Origin: an uncultured Roseicyclus sp.
GTDB taxonomy: Bacteria; Pseudomonadota; Alphaproteobacteria; Rhodobacterales; Rhodobacteraceae
NCBI GenBank assembly: GCA_947491935.1
Contig: CANLLF010000002.1
Location: forward strand, 124,001 to 188,000
Direction: 5' to 3'
Length of the DNA: 64,000 nt
Shown: piece by piece, positions 38,032 to 46,637 of the stretch
Layout of the letters: every line of letters starts with the position of its first letter
How positions within the stretch are numbered: the stretch's first letter is position 1
Notes under the pieces: generated by a model
Seen by the model: the letters and a program-made list of their open reading frames with translations, nothing else
The model's database searches: none
Told to the model about the DNA's origin: nothing
Program-made: the position numbers and the translations under genes

Positions 38032-38111
38032 AGGCGGCTAAGGAGGAGGAGACCAAGCAGCGCACGCGCGGCGGGGGCCGCGGCAGGTGTGATATGAATA
38101 CGCTTGGTCAT
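38028..38111 (-). CDS. leuL: Leucine-rich leader peptide of leuA
   Basis: A 27-codon ORF, ATG at 38111 to TGA at 38030-38028, starting MTKRIHITPA and ending LLGLLLLSRL: seven of the last ten codons encode leucine (CTG CTT GGT CTC CTC CTC CTT AGC CGC CTC). It ends 75 bp before the leuA start on the same strand. This is the hallmark of a leucine attenuation leader in which ribosome stalling at Leu codons senses charged tRNA-Leu. The start codon lacks a strong Shine-Dalgarno. Confidence 0.85.
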   Translation of the reverse strand: MTKRIHITPAAAPAARALLGLLLLSRL

Positions 38112-38203
38112 GTCTATGAAATGACCGATCCGGCCCCTTTTGAAAACCCCTAATCGGGTCAGTGTGGTTGACCGTTGCCGCGCCACCCCTACCTCGCCTT
38201 GTC

Positions 38204-38869
38204 ATGATTGATGCATTAGTGATCGGGGCGTCCGGCGGGATCGGGCAGGCCATGGCCGCGGAAATGGGCGCGCGTGGCGGCCACGTCACCGGTCTCTCGC
38301 GGTCGGTGGACGGGTTTGATGTGACAGATGCGGCACGGGTGGACGAGGTGTTGGGCGCGCTCGACGGGCCATTTCAGACAATCTTCGTGGCCACCGGTAT
38401 CCTCGCGCCCAAGGGCGGCGCGCCGGAGAAGCAGCTCGCCGCGATGGATGCGTCTGCCATGGCCGAGGTGTTTGCCGTGAACACGATGGGTGTGGCCAAT
38501 ATCCTGCGTCATCTTCCGCGCCTGCTGCCGAAGAAAACCCCATCCGTGACCAGCATTCTGACGGCTCGGGTCGGGTCTATCGGGGATAATCGCATCGGCG
38601 GCTGGCATTCCTACCGCGCGTCCAAGGCGGCGGCGAACATGCTGGTCCGCGGCGCGGCAATCGAGCTTGGCCGAACCCACCGCGATGCGATCGTCGTGTC
38701 CCTGCACCCCGGCACCGTTGCCACGCCATTCACCGCCGACTACGCGGCCACCAACAAAACCGTGCCCGCAGATGAGACCGCCCGGATGCTGTGCGACGTG
38801 ATGGAGCGGCTTCGCCCCGATCAGACCGGCGGCTTCTTCGATTATTCAGGGGCCGAGATCCCATGGTAG
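38204..38869 (+). CDS. Short-chain dehydrogenase/reductase family protein
   Basis: A 221-residue SDR with the nucleotide motif IGASGGIGQAMAAEMGARG (about 7-25), FVATGI in place of NNAG, and the catalytic YRASKAA (Tyr-x-x-x-Lys, about 142-148). The start at 38204 directly precedes the Rossmann strand; an upstream ATG at 38162 adds 14 unlikely residues. It overlaps the photolyase gene by 7 bp, a coupling also seen for SDR genes beside photolyases in related bacteria. Substrate unknown; CsgA-like SDRs are the closest style. Confidence 0.88.
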   Translation: MIDALVIGASGGIGQAMAAEMGARGGHVTGLSRSVDGFDVTDAARVDEVLGALDGPFQTIFVATGILAPKGGAPEKQLAAMDASAMAEVFAVNTMGVANILRHLPRLLPKKTPSVTSILTARVGSIGDNRIGGWHSYRASKAAANMLVRGAAIELGRTHRDAIVVSLHPGTVATPFTADYAATNKTVPADETARMLCDVMERLRPDQTGGFFDYSGAEIPW

Positions 38870-40389
38870 GGCGTCTTGTCCTGATCCTCGGCGATCAGTT
38901 GACCGACCAGATCTCCGCCTTGCGGGAAGCCGACAAAGGCAGCGATATCGTCGTGATGGCCGAGGTCGCCGATGAGGCCGCCTACGTGCCCCATCACCCC
39001 AAGAAGATCGCGTTCCTGTTCGCGGCGATGCGCAAATTCGCGGCGTCGCTGTCCGATGACGGCTGGCAGGTGCGCTATACCAGGCTGGACGATCCCGACA
39101 ATGCAAGCTCCATCCCCGGCGAGTTGCTGCGCCGGGCCGAGGAGACTGGCACCAAGGAGGTGATCGCGACAGAACCCGGGGAATTCCGCCTGATCGCGGC
39201 GCTGGAGGAATGCCCGGTGCCGGTGCACCTGTTTCCCGATGATCGGTTCTTGTGCTCCCACGCGGAATTCGAGGCCTGGGCCGACGGCCGGAAAGAGCTG
39301 CGGATGGAGTATTTCTACCGCGAGATGCGCCGCAAGACGGGCCTTTTGATGGATGGCGACAAACCCGAAGGCGGCAAGTGGAACTACGACCACGACAATC
39401 GCAAGCCCCCGCCCGGCAGCGTTGACGCAGCGCCCATGCAATTCACCCCCGATGCCGGGGTGGAGGAGGTCCTGGATCTGGTCGAGGCCCGGTTCGGCGA
39501 CAATTTCGGCACCCTGCGCCCGTTCTGGTTTGCGACCGAGACCGGGCAGGCGCGCCGCGCACTGACCCATTTCATCAAGACCGCCCTTCCGCGCTTCGGG
39601 GATTTTCAGGATGCCATGATGGCGGACGAAAAATTCCTCTACCATTCGATCCTCTCGACGTATCTCAACGCGGGCCTTCTGGGCTGGCGCGAGATCTGCG
39701 ATGCCGCGCAGCAGGCCTACCGGGAGGGCCACGCGCCGCTGAATGCCGTTGAGGGCTTCATCCGCCAGATCATCGGGTGGCGCGAATACATGCGCGGCAT
39801 CTATTTCCGCGAGGGCCCCGGCTACACCACCCGCAACGCGCTCAATCATCAACGCGGGCTGCCGGGCTTCTACTGGGATGCCGAAACCGATATGGCGTGC
39901 CTCTCCGCCGCGATCGCGCAAACGCGCGATGAGGCCTACGCCCACCACATCCAGCGCCTGATGGTGACGGGCAATTTTGCGCTTCTGGCCGGGATCGACC
40001 CCCACGAGGTGCACGAATGGTATCTTGCGGTTTACGCCGACGCTTACGAGTGGGTCGAAGCGCCGAACGTGATCGGGATGAGCCAGTTTGGCGATGGCGG
40101 GATCGTCGGTTCCAAACCCTATGTGTCGGGCGGCAATTACATCAACAAGATGTCCGATTACTGCAAAGGCTGCGCCTATGACGTGAAGGTCAAACGCGGC
40201 GAGGGGGCTTGCCCGTTCAACTACCTCTACTGGGCGTTTCTGGACCGCCACAAGGACCGGTTCGGCAAGAACCCCCGCATGGCCCAGATGTATCGGACCT
40301 GGATGCGGATGTCCGATGAGAACCGCGCGGAAACACTGGAAAGCGCCGAGGGTTTTCTTGCGAAATTGGGGCGCGGCGAACGGGTCTGA
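38863..40389 (+). CDS. Iron-sulfur bacterial cryptochrome/photolyase (PhrB/CryB type)
   Basis: A 508-residue member of the FeS-BCP class, known as (6-4) photolyases or cryptochromes with a [4Fe-4S] cluster and a lumazine antenna. The four cluster cysteines are visible at 346, 434, 437 and 450 with the spacing (88, 3, 13) of this class. The conserved His pair in AYAHHIQRLMVTGNF (361-362) and the FAD-pocket segment IIGWREYMRG are present. The start at 38863 overlaps the SDR stop (ATGGTAG). Confidence 0.92.
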   Translation: MVGRLVLILGDQLTDQISALREADKGSDIVVMAEVADEAAYVPHHPKKIAFLFAAMRKFAASLSDDGWQVRYTRLDDPDNASSIPGELLRRAEETGTKEVIATEPGEFRLIAALEECPVPVHLFPDDRFLCSHAEFEAWADGRKELRMEYFYREMRRKTGLLMDGDKPEGGKWNYDHDNRKPPPGSVDAAPMQFTPDAGVEEVLDLVEARFGDNFGTLRPFWFATETGQARRALTHFIKTALPRFGDFQDAMMADEKFLYHSILSTYLNAGLLGWREICDAAQQAYREGHAPLNAVEGFIRQIIGWREYMRGIYFREGPGYTTRNALNHQRGLPGFYWDAETDMACLSAAIAQTRDEAYAHHIQRLMVTGNFALLAGIDPHEVHEWYLAVYADAYEWVEAPNVIGMSQFGDGGIVGSKPYVSGGNYINKMSDYCKGCAYDVKVKRGEGACPFNYLYWAFLDRHKDRFGKNPRMAQMYRTWMRMSDENRAETLESAEGFLAKLGRGERV

Positions 40390-40429
40390 GATGTGGTAAC
40401 GTGCCGCAAATCGATGCGGAGGACACCAG

Positions 40430-40864
40430 ATGGCCCAAGCCCAGAACAAGACCCAAGCCACCGATTCCGATGTCACTGGTTTCCTGGAGGCTGTGGAGCA
40501 TCCGACGCGGCGCGCCGATGGGCTGGCGCTTGATCAGGTGTTCCGCAAGGTCACCGGCTTCACCCCCCGCATGTGGGGGCCGTCGCTGGTGGGGTATGGC
40601 AGCTACCACTACGTCTATGACAGCGGTCGGGAGGGCGATTTTCTCGCCACGGGCTTCGCGCCGCGCAAGGCGAACCTGTCGATCCATATCATGCCAGGTT
40701 ATCAGGATTATTCGGAAATCCTGTCCCGGCTGGGCAAGCACAAGATCGGGAAATCGTGCCTCTACGTGAACAAGTTGGCCGATATCGACGTCAACGTTCT
40801 GGAAGAGCTGATCGGGGCAGGGCTCCGTGATCTCGCGGGGTACTGGCCGGTTCGAGCGACCTGA
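40430..40864 (+). CDS. DUF1801 domain protein
   Basis: A 144-residue protein of the DUF1801/YdhG-like fold, with RRADGLALDQVFRKVTGFTPRMWGPSLVGYGSYHYVYDSGREGDFLATGFAPRKANLSIHI, the typical pattern of a small beta-rich domain of unknown function. No signal peptide. It has its own ribosome binding site (GGAGG near 40418) and follows the photolyase by 40 bp. Confidence 0.85.
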   Translation: MAQAQNKTQATDSDVTGFLEAVEHPTRRADGLALDQVFRKVTGFTPRMWGPSLVGYGSYHYVYDSGREGDFLATGFAPRKANLSIHIMPGYQDYSEILSRLGKHKIGKSCLYVNKLADIDVNVLEELIGAGLRDLAGYWPVRAT

Positions 40865-40928
40865 ACCGACGGGCTCTATCCCCGATCAGGCAACGCGCCC
40901 CTTCTGCGCCCGTGTTCCACTCGAAAGG

Positions 40929-42080
40929 TCACGCAAGTTTCCTGGCCTGTTCGGGTGCGTGTGACGGTCCTGATTGTTCGCCGCCGCCGATCCGCCCCGG
41001 CAGGATCATCCTGAAGCGCGCGCCGGGCAGCTCCGCCTGCGCGACATCGTGCACCACCTCGAACGCACCCCCGCGGCTGCCCAGAAGCTGCGCGATGGAG
41101 GCAAGGCCGAACCCGTGGCTACCCTCGCGTTTATGGCCACGTCGCGTCAGCTCGGCCAGTGTCATGCCCTCGGGCAGGCCCGGCCCGTCATCGGCGACAT
41201 CGACGATCAATTGCCCCCGCTGTCGATCCTCCGACGCTTCAACCGAGATCCGCGAGCGGCAATACCGGGCCGCGTTCGACATCAGGTTCCGGATCCCCAT
41301 TTGCACGACAACTTCATCACAATGGACGTGCAGGTCCGGGATGGTGATGTCCATGTTCATTTCCGGATCGACCATCGCGGCGATGTCGGCGCAAAGGCGC
41401 CCCAGATCGATGTCGGTTTCGGGGCGTGAGCCCTGCTGCATGCTACGCCCCCGTTCGAGGGTCGAGGTGATCTGCGTCAACGCCTCATCGACCGTCTGCG
41501 AACACAGGCGCAGGAGTTCGGTCTTGCCGTCTCCCATGTCCTCGAACTGATCGAGCACAAGGTCGATCAGGCTGGATACCGTGGCCAGCGGGCTGCGCGC
41601 ATCATGGGCTGCCATGGTGGAGAATAATCGCAACTCGTCGAATTGGGCGGTCAATTCGGCCATCGCCTCGGCCGACGCGAATTCGCGGTTCTTGCGGTCG
41701 GTGATGGCAATGGCAACTCCCAGGATCACCTGGCCCGAAAACCCGGCCGGTTTCGACAAGGTGGTTTCCCACCACGTATCGACCCCGTCGAGCAGCAGGC
41801 ATTCCTCATACGATACGGGCTCCGTCTGGTTCAGGCATTGCCGGTAATTGCCCTCCAACCGGGCCGCCGCGCGCGCCGGAAACACCTCGGCCGCCGTCCG
41901 CCCGGCCAGAACCGATGACGTCAGCCCCGTGACCCGCCCCAAGGCGGCATTGGAATGGACGAATTCGAGGCGGTCATTTTCAAGAGTTTGCAACACGAAC
42001 ATGGGCAAATCGATCCCGTCGACCCATGTCAGCAGACGGGCCATGGCCAATTCATCGGATTGTCCGTGTCTCATATTCAT
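40929..42080 (-). CDS. Soluble PAS-domain sensor histidine kinase
   Basis: A 383-residue kinase without membrane helices, so probably a cytoplasmic sensor. A PAS domain (about 18-128) is followed by a phosphoacceptor helix with His159 in AAHDARSPL and an HATPase domain: N box NLMSNAARYC (Asn269), DDGPGLPEG and GSHGFGLAS. No response regulator gene is adjacent, making it an orphan. The PAS domain lacks the GRNCRFLQ motif, so it is not a LOV photosensor despite the nearby photolyase. Confidence 0.88.
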   Translation of the reverse strand: MNMRHGQSDELAMARLLTWVDGIDLPMFVLQTLENDRLEFVHSNAALGRVTGLTSSVLAGRTAAEVFPARAAARLEGNYRQCLNQTEPVSYEECLLLDGVDTWWETTLSKPAGFSGQVILGVAIAITDRKNREFASAEAMAELTAQFDELRLFSTMAAHDARSPLATVSSLIDLVLDQFEDMGDGKTELLRLCSQTVDEALTQITSTLERGRSMQQGSRPETDIDLGRLCADIAAMVDPEMNMDITIPDLHVHCDEVVVQMGIRNLMSNAARYCRSRISVEASEDRQRGQLIVDVADDGPGLPEGMTLAELTRRGHKREGSHGFGLASIAQLLGSRGGAFEVVHDVAQAELPGARFRMILPGRIGGGEQSGPSHAPEQARKLA

Positions 42081-42182
42081 CTCGACATACTACGCTGCCA
42101 TGCCTCTGGCTTCGGTGTTAGAGGATTTGCCTTAACGGAAGGTTTCGCGTCGCGAGCAACGAACCCGCCAGAACCAAAACCG

Positions 42183-42587
42183 CTATTCCCACCATTGATC
42201 GATCCGGGCGATGTCGTCATCGGACCAGCCGAAGTGATGTGCCAGTTCGTGGATGAACACGTGGCTGACCAATTCGGCAAGGGTCACGTTCCCGCGGTCC
42301 ACCCATTCATCCAGGATCGCGCGCCGGAAAAGCCAGATCGTGTCGGGGCCTTCGGGCTGATCCATGGTGGATTTCAACGGCAGCGGGATACCGTCATAAA
42401 GCCCCGTCAGCTCGAACGGGCTTTCAAGGGCCACCTCCTGCAACATCGCTGGATCCGCAAAATCCTCCACCCGGATGACCACCTCTGCCGCGGGCCCGGC
42501 CCAGGGCGCGGCCAGGGCGGCACGCGCGGCATGGGCCAGCTCTTCGATCGTGGCCAGATCCGGGGCGGTTTGGTGGGCGGTCTCCAT
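42183..42587 (-). CDS. Zincin-like metallopeptidase family protein
   Basis: A 134-residue protein with a metalloprotease motif HVFIHELAHHFGWSDDDI (HExxH at about 114-118, with a further His), as in the short minimal zincin (PF06262-type) family. The length fits the family. Zinc binding is likely; substrates are unknown. It is divergent from gltX. Confidence 0.85.
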   Translation of the reverse strand: METAHQTAPDLATIEELAHAARAALAAPWAGPAAEVVIRVEDFADPAMLQEVALESPFELTGLYDGIPLPLKSTMDQPEGPDTIWLFRRAILDEWVDRGNVTLAELVSHVFIHELAHHFGWSDDDIARIDQWWE

Positions 42588-42658
42588 GGGCCCGATATGG
42601 ACAAAACGGGGGTGACATGAAAGAGGAAGGCCCGCATTCCACGAAAGGTCGCGCCCCC

Positions 42659-43984
42659 ATGTCCGTCGTTACCCGTTTTGCGCCATCGCCCACCGGTTAC
42701 CTTCACATCGGCAACCTGCGGGCCGCGCTGTTCAATTACCTGATCGCGAAGAAGGCGGGCGGGGAGTTTATCTTGCGCCTCGACGATACCGACCCGGAAC
42801 GCTCGACCCAGGCGTTTGCCGATGCGATCAAGGAGGATCTGGAATGGCTCGGCATGGGCTGGGACAGGCTGGAGCGTCAATCGGACCGGCTGGATCTCTA
42901 TGCCGCTGCGGCCGATACGCTGCGAGACAAAGGCCGGTTCTACGAGGCGTGGGAAACGCCGACGGAACTGGACCTCAAGCGCAAGAAGCAACTGAACATG
43001 GGCTTGCCGCCGGTCTATGACCGGGCGGCGCTGGCGCTTACGGATGCGGAGAAAGAGGCGTTGCGGGCCGAGCGGGGGCAGGGCGTGTGGCGCTTCAAGC
43101 TCGACCATGAACGGATCGAATGGACCGATGGCATCCTCGGGGATCTGTCGATTGATGCGGCCTCCGTCTCCGATCCGGTGCTGATCCGCGCCGATGGTCA
43201 GGTGCTCTACACGATCGCATCAGTGGTCGATGACACCGATATGGGTGTCACCCACGTGGTGCGCGGGTCCGACCATGTGACGAACACGGCCACTCAGATC
43301 CAGATCATGGCAGCACTTGGCCACCCGGCCCCGGCCTTCGCCCACCATTCGCTGTTGACCGGTCCCCAGGGCGAGGCTCTGTCGAAACGCCTTGGCACGC
43401 TGGCGCTGCGTGACCTCCGCGAGGCCGGCATGGAGCCCATGGCCCTGCTGTCGCATATGGCGCGGATCGGGTCGTCGCAGCCTGTGGATCTGGTGGGGTC
43501 GGTGGATGAGCTCGCCGAGGGGTTCGATCTGGCCCATTTCGGATCGGCACCGACCAAGTTTGACGTGGAGGATCTGTGGCCACTGACCGCGCGGGTGCTC
43601 CATGAAACACCCTATGATGAGGTGTCGGGTGAGATCGCCACGCTGGGTGTGCCCGACGAGATCGCGCCGGCCTTCTGGGACGTGGCGCGGGCCAATATCA
43701 GCACACGGGCCGAGATTGCGGAATGGTGGGCGCTGTTCCGCGACGGGGCAACACCGATGGTCGCGGAGGAGGACAAGGCCTTCGTCGAACAGGCCTTCGC
43801 GATGCTGCCGGACCTGCCCTATGACGCCGAGACCTGGAGCACCTGGACCAGCGCCGTGAAAGAAGCCACGGGGCGCAAAGGCAAGGGGCTGTTCATGCCA
43901 TTGCGCAAGGCCGTGACGGGGCTGGAACGCGGGCCGGAAATGGCCGATGTGATGCGGCTGCTGCAGGTGAAGCCCACCCTCTGA
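42659..43984 (+). CDS. gltX: Glutamyl-tRNA synthetase
   Basis: A 441-residue class I synthetase with the HIGH-type motif FAPSPTGYLHIGNLRAALFNYL (about 6-27) and the KMSKS-type motif GEALSKRLGTL. It is shorter than the about 470-residue main GltX, like the second GltX of many alphaproteobacteria, which may serve tRNA-Gln charging via GatCAB. The start at 42659 (MSVVTRFAPSP) is preferred; an ATG at 42617 would add 14 residues. Confidence 0.95.
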   Translation: MSVVTRFAPSPTGYLHIGNLRAALFNYLIAKKAGGEFILRLDDTDPERSTQAFADAIKEDLEWLGMGWDRLERQSDRLDLYAAAADTLRDKGRFYEAWETPTELDLKRKKQLNMGLPPVYDRAALALTDAEKEALRAERGQGVWRFKLDHERIEWTDGILGDLSIDAASVSDPVLIRADGQVLYTIASVVDDTDMGVTHVVRGSDHVTNTATQIQIMAALGHPAPAFAHHSLLTGPQGEALSKRLGTLALRDLREAGMEPMALLSHMARIGSSQPVDLVGSVDELAEGFDLAHFGSAPTKFDVEDLWPLTARVLHETPYDEVSGEIATLGVPDEIAPAFWDVARANISTRAEIAEWWALFRDGATPMVAEEDKAFVEQAFAMLPDLPYDAETWSTWTSAVKEATGRKGKGLFMPLRKAVTGLERGPEMADVMRLLQVKPTL

Positions 43985-44095
43985 GCCGACATCGCGCGGC
44001 GGGCCTGCTCAGGCTTTTCGCGCGACTGGCGTCTTTTCCGAACGGCACTGCCGCGCTACGTGGATCATCGAGGCCATCTACCGGAGCGCAGATCC

Positions 44096-44566
44096 ATGCT
44101 TGCCGTCGAAAACGTTCAGGACTACCCCCGTCCGCCGGATCTTCAACCTGCCGGCACGCGCCTGCGCGCGGAGTTTGCTGGGGTCCCCGTGGCCGACAGC
44201 ATGGACGGCCTGCGGGTGTTGGAGACCCATCACGCGCCAAGCTACTACATTCCGCCCACCGATGTGGTGATGTCGGCCCTTGTCCCCACCTCGCGCGAGA
44301 CGTTTTGTGAGTGGAAGGGGCGCGCGGTCTATTACGACCTGATCGTGAATGGCCGCCGGTCCCCCAATGCGGCCTGGAGCTATCCGGCCCCCACAACCCG
44401 GTTCGCGGCCTTGCGGGACTACGTGGCGTTCTACGCGACATCTCTGGATGCCGCCTATGTGGGGGAGATCAAGGTCCAGCCGCAGCCGGGCGACTTCTAC
44501 GGGGGCTGGGTGACGCCGAACCTCACCGGCCGGATCAAGGGGGCCGTCGGCACGCTGCATTGGTAG
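44096..44566 (+). CDS. DUF427 domain protein
   Basis: A 156-residue protein with the DUF427 core: a VADS..LRVLETHHAPSYYIPPTDV segment, TFCEWKGRAVYYDL (the family's FCEWKG motif) and a second half ending GGWVTPNLTGRIKG. The domain is a small beta fold of unknown function, widespread in actinobacteria and alphaproteobacteria. The start at 44096 is the ATG closest to the domain; one 36 bp upstream is possible. Confidence 0.85.
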   Translation: MLAVENVQDYPRPPDLQPAGTRLRAEFAGVPVADSMDGLRVLETHHAPSYYIPPTDVVMSALVPTSRETFCEWKGRAVYYDLIVNGRRSPNAAWSYPAPTTRFAALRDYVAFYATSLDAAYVGEIKVQPQPGDFYGGWVTPNLTGRIKGAVGTLHW

Positions 44567-44578
44567 CGGGCCTGTCGC

Positions 44579-45118
44579 CTAGCTGGCCGCGACTGTGGCG
44601 TGAAAGAGATCGGCGGCGATGTAACGGGTGATCTCCGTCCAGTTGTCCGGATCCAGAAGCGCCAGCACACCGTCATCCACCGCGTAGCCGTAGCGCAGGA
44701 CGTCCCCGGTTGCGAGGTGGAAGGTCAGGTGGGCGCCGTCCGCCTCAAGGTCTGCGTGTTTCTCGCGGACCCACAGGCTGTGGCCGTGATTGCGCAACGC
44801 CCAGATGCCGATGAAGGTCTGCGGTGCAACCGGATTGGCCGTCAGGATGGTCAGGCCGTGATCCTCGGTGAAATCCCAGCCGTCGCCTGTCGCGTCTTCG
44901 CGCCACGTGCCAACCGGTGTCTCACCCGCACCCTGCGCCCGCGAAAACCGGCGGCCACCCCAGATCATCGCCGCACCACCCTCCTCGAACCGGACCGGCT
45001 CGTCCGGATCGGCAATGTGATAGCTGCCATCACCCTCGACCTCATAGGTCTGGGGCTCACCGGGCAAAAGCCAGATGCCGATAAGGTCCGGATCGATGGG
45101 GAGGTCGCTCATATGCAT
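44579..45118 (-). CDS. Hypothetical protein, lipocalin-like beta pattern
   Basis: A 179-residue protein not recognised as a named family. It is rich in short beta-type strands with repeated IGIW motifs (IGIWLLPGEPQTYEVEGDG at about 13 and IGIWALRNHGHSLW at about 103), suggesting two similar halves. No signal peptide or membrane helix. The start may be codon 1 or 3 (both Met). It is convergent with the DUF427 gene. Confidence 0.65.
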   Translation of the reverse strand: MHMSDLPIDPDLIGIWLLPGEPQTYEVEGDGSYHIADPDEPVRFEEGGAAMIWGGRRFSRAQGAGETPVGTWREDATGDGWDFTEDHGLTILTANPVAPQTFIGIWALRNHGHSLWVREKHADLEADGAHLTFHLATGDVLRYGYAVDDGVLALLDPDNWTEITRYIAADLFHATVAAS

Positions 45119-45182
45119 AACATGGCATGGATTGAGGGGTCTGTTAATGCAGGTGCCGTGCGCTTGCGGCGGAGTGAGTCCG

Positions 45183-45662
45183 TTAGGTCACAAGGTCGGC
45201 CGGGATCAGCCGAAAGGCCTTGCCGAACCCGCCATTGAGAAGCGCCGATGTGGGGCGGAACCGAACCAATCGGAAATCGCCGAAATCGTAATAAAGCTGA
45301 GCCTTGGGATAAAGACCCAGGTAATGCGCCCGCAGTGCCGCCTTGTCCGCGGTTTCGGCCCTGGCCTGAAGGGTCAGCCGGGGATGGGTCAGCGGATCCC
45401 CCTTCGCGCCCGGCTCCCCGATCAGAACGGAACAGGCGGGGTTGGCGTCCAGCGCGGCGGTATGGGTCGACAGGGTCGAAATCAACGTCAGCGGCACGTG
45501 GTCGGGCCCGGGAACAAGGGCGATCCGGGTCACGACCGGAGTCCCGGTTTCCGGGTCGAGAACGCCGAGGGCGGCAAAGCGCGCGTTCGCGATCAGATCG
45601 CGCGCCAGCGCACGGGCCGCGTCATCGGTGGGGCGAACGGGATCTGCGGGGCGCTCGGACAT
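45183..45662 (-). CDS. Pyridoxamine 5'-phosphate oxidase-family (HugZ-like) protein
   Basis: A 159-residue split-barrel flavin-binding protein. The pattern AARALARDLIANARFAALGVLDPETGTPVVTRIALVPG..LTLISTLSTHTAALDANPACSVLIGEPGAKGDPLTHPRL matches the HugZ/pyridoxamine-oxidase-like family, some of which bind or degrade haem. The C-terminal YDFGDFRLVRFRPTSALLNGGFGKAFRL is typical. Flavin or haem as cofactor is inferred. Confidence 0.88.
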   Translation of the reverse strand: MSERPADPVRPTDDAARALARDLIANARFAALGVLDPETGTPVVTRIALVPGPDHVPLTLISTLSTHTAALDANPACSVLIGEPGAKGDPLTHPRLTLQARAETADKAALRAHYLGLYPKAQLYYDFGDFRLVRFRPTSALLNGGFGKAFRLIPADLVT

Positions 45663-45721
45663 GGCGCTAGGCTATCAGGCGGCGGGCAGGGTGGCGAGGC
45701 ACCGCACGCGCCCGGCCGTCG

Positions 45722-46450
45722 TCAGAATTCGTGCCACAGCGCAAGCGAAACACCGACGCTGTCGCTGCCTTCCAACGCGGCGCGCGCGCCAAGGCGGACG
45801 GAGGTGCCGGGCCGGATTTCGAAAATCACCGATGGCGATGCCGTGACCAGCAGATCGGCCCCCGGCCATTCCTCGGCCTTGAGCGAGAAGGTGCCCGCCA
45901 GACGATCCGACAGCCGCAGACCGACCGTGCCCTCAAGCTGCCAGATCGTATCCTGATCCTCGGTGTCGTAGAGCGCCACCGCATCCAGAACCATCCAGCC
46001 GCCTTCATGTTCGAACGGCATATACCACACGCCGCCACCGCCATCGCCGAAGCCGCGCCCGATGGACGCGCCAATGCGGACCAGCGCGTGGGGATCATCC
46101 TCACCCACCTCGCGCGCCCCGAACCCGCCGTCGATAGCCATCTGCCAGGTCGCGTCCGGCGGCGTGATCGTGTAGCGCAGGAAGGCGACGGCCTGCCGGC
46201 TGATCTCGCCGCTACCAATGTCGGCACCAAGGGTCAGGCGGCGGCCAAGGCCCACCTCGCCATAGGCGCTGACATAGGTTTCAGGCTCCCACAATCCGAC
46301 GGCGATGTCCGATGGCGCCTCCTCCGCGGATATCCGCAGCGAGACGAATACATCGCCCGCCTCACGTGCCCACGGCCCGGCGGATGCGGGCGCGCATAAC
46401 AGCACACCCGACAGGCTCAGACCCAAAACCGTGACCCCTGCGCAACGCAT
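45722..46450 (-). CDS. Secreted or outer-membrane hypothetical protein
   Basis: A 242-residue protein with a signal peptide (about 1-25, cleaved near PASA|GPWA). The mature part alternates aromatic and charged strands (YGEVGLGRRLTLGADIGSG, RIGASIGRGFGD, LSLALWHEF at the end) and ends in Phe, like an outer-membrane beta barrel. No named family recognised. A CtrA-like TTAA-N7-CTAAC site lies 25 bp upstream of its start (46475-46490). Confidence 0.7.
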   Translation of the reverse strand: MRCAGVTVLGLSLSGVLLCAPASAGPWAREAGDVFVSLRISAEEAPSDIAVGLWEPETYVSAYGEVGLGRRLTLGADIGSGEISRQAVAFLRYTITPPDATWQMAIDGGFGAREVGEDDPHALVRIGASIGRGFGDGGGGVWYMPFEHEGGWMVLDAVALYDTEDQDTIWQLEGTVGLRLSDRLAGTFSLKAEEWPGADLLVTASPSVIFEIRPGTSVRLGARAALEGSDSVGVSLALWHEF

Positions 46451-46637
46451 GGAAGCGATTAGGGGGGCCGATGGTTAACAAATCCCTAACGCGCCTTGCT
46501 TGGCCCGCAGCGGGCCGGGCAGTGTGACGGCCAAGCCGCATGCCGTGTCTGGGGGATTCGCGTGTCTGGTGTCATTTTTTAACTGATGCTTTGGTTTTCC
46601 CCGTTACGCGTCTGCGCCTGCGGAGGATGTTTAACCA

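Noticed and set aside
38165-38200. A TTGACC element as -35 for the SDR-photolyase operon.
   Set aside because: No acceptable -10 hexamer lies 16-18 bp downstream.
38842-40476. A 544-codon minus-strand frame opposite the photolyase.
   Set aside because: The plus strand encodes an intact photolyase with all cluster cysteines; the antisense frame has no recognisable domain.
41600-41900. Possible LOV/blue-light role for the PAS histidine kinase near the photolyase.
   Set aside because: The PAS domain lacks the flavin-binding GRNCRFLQ motif and its Cys, so a LOV assignment is not supported.
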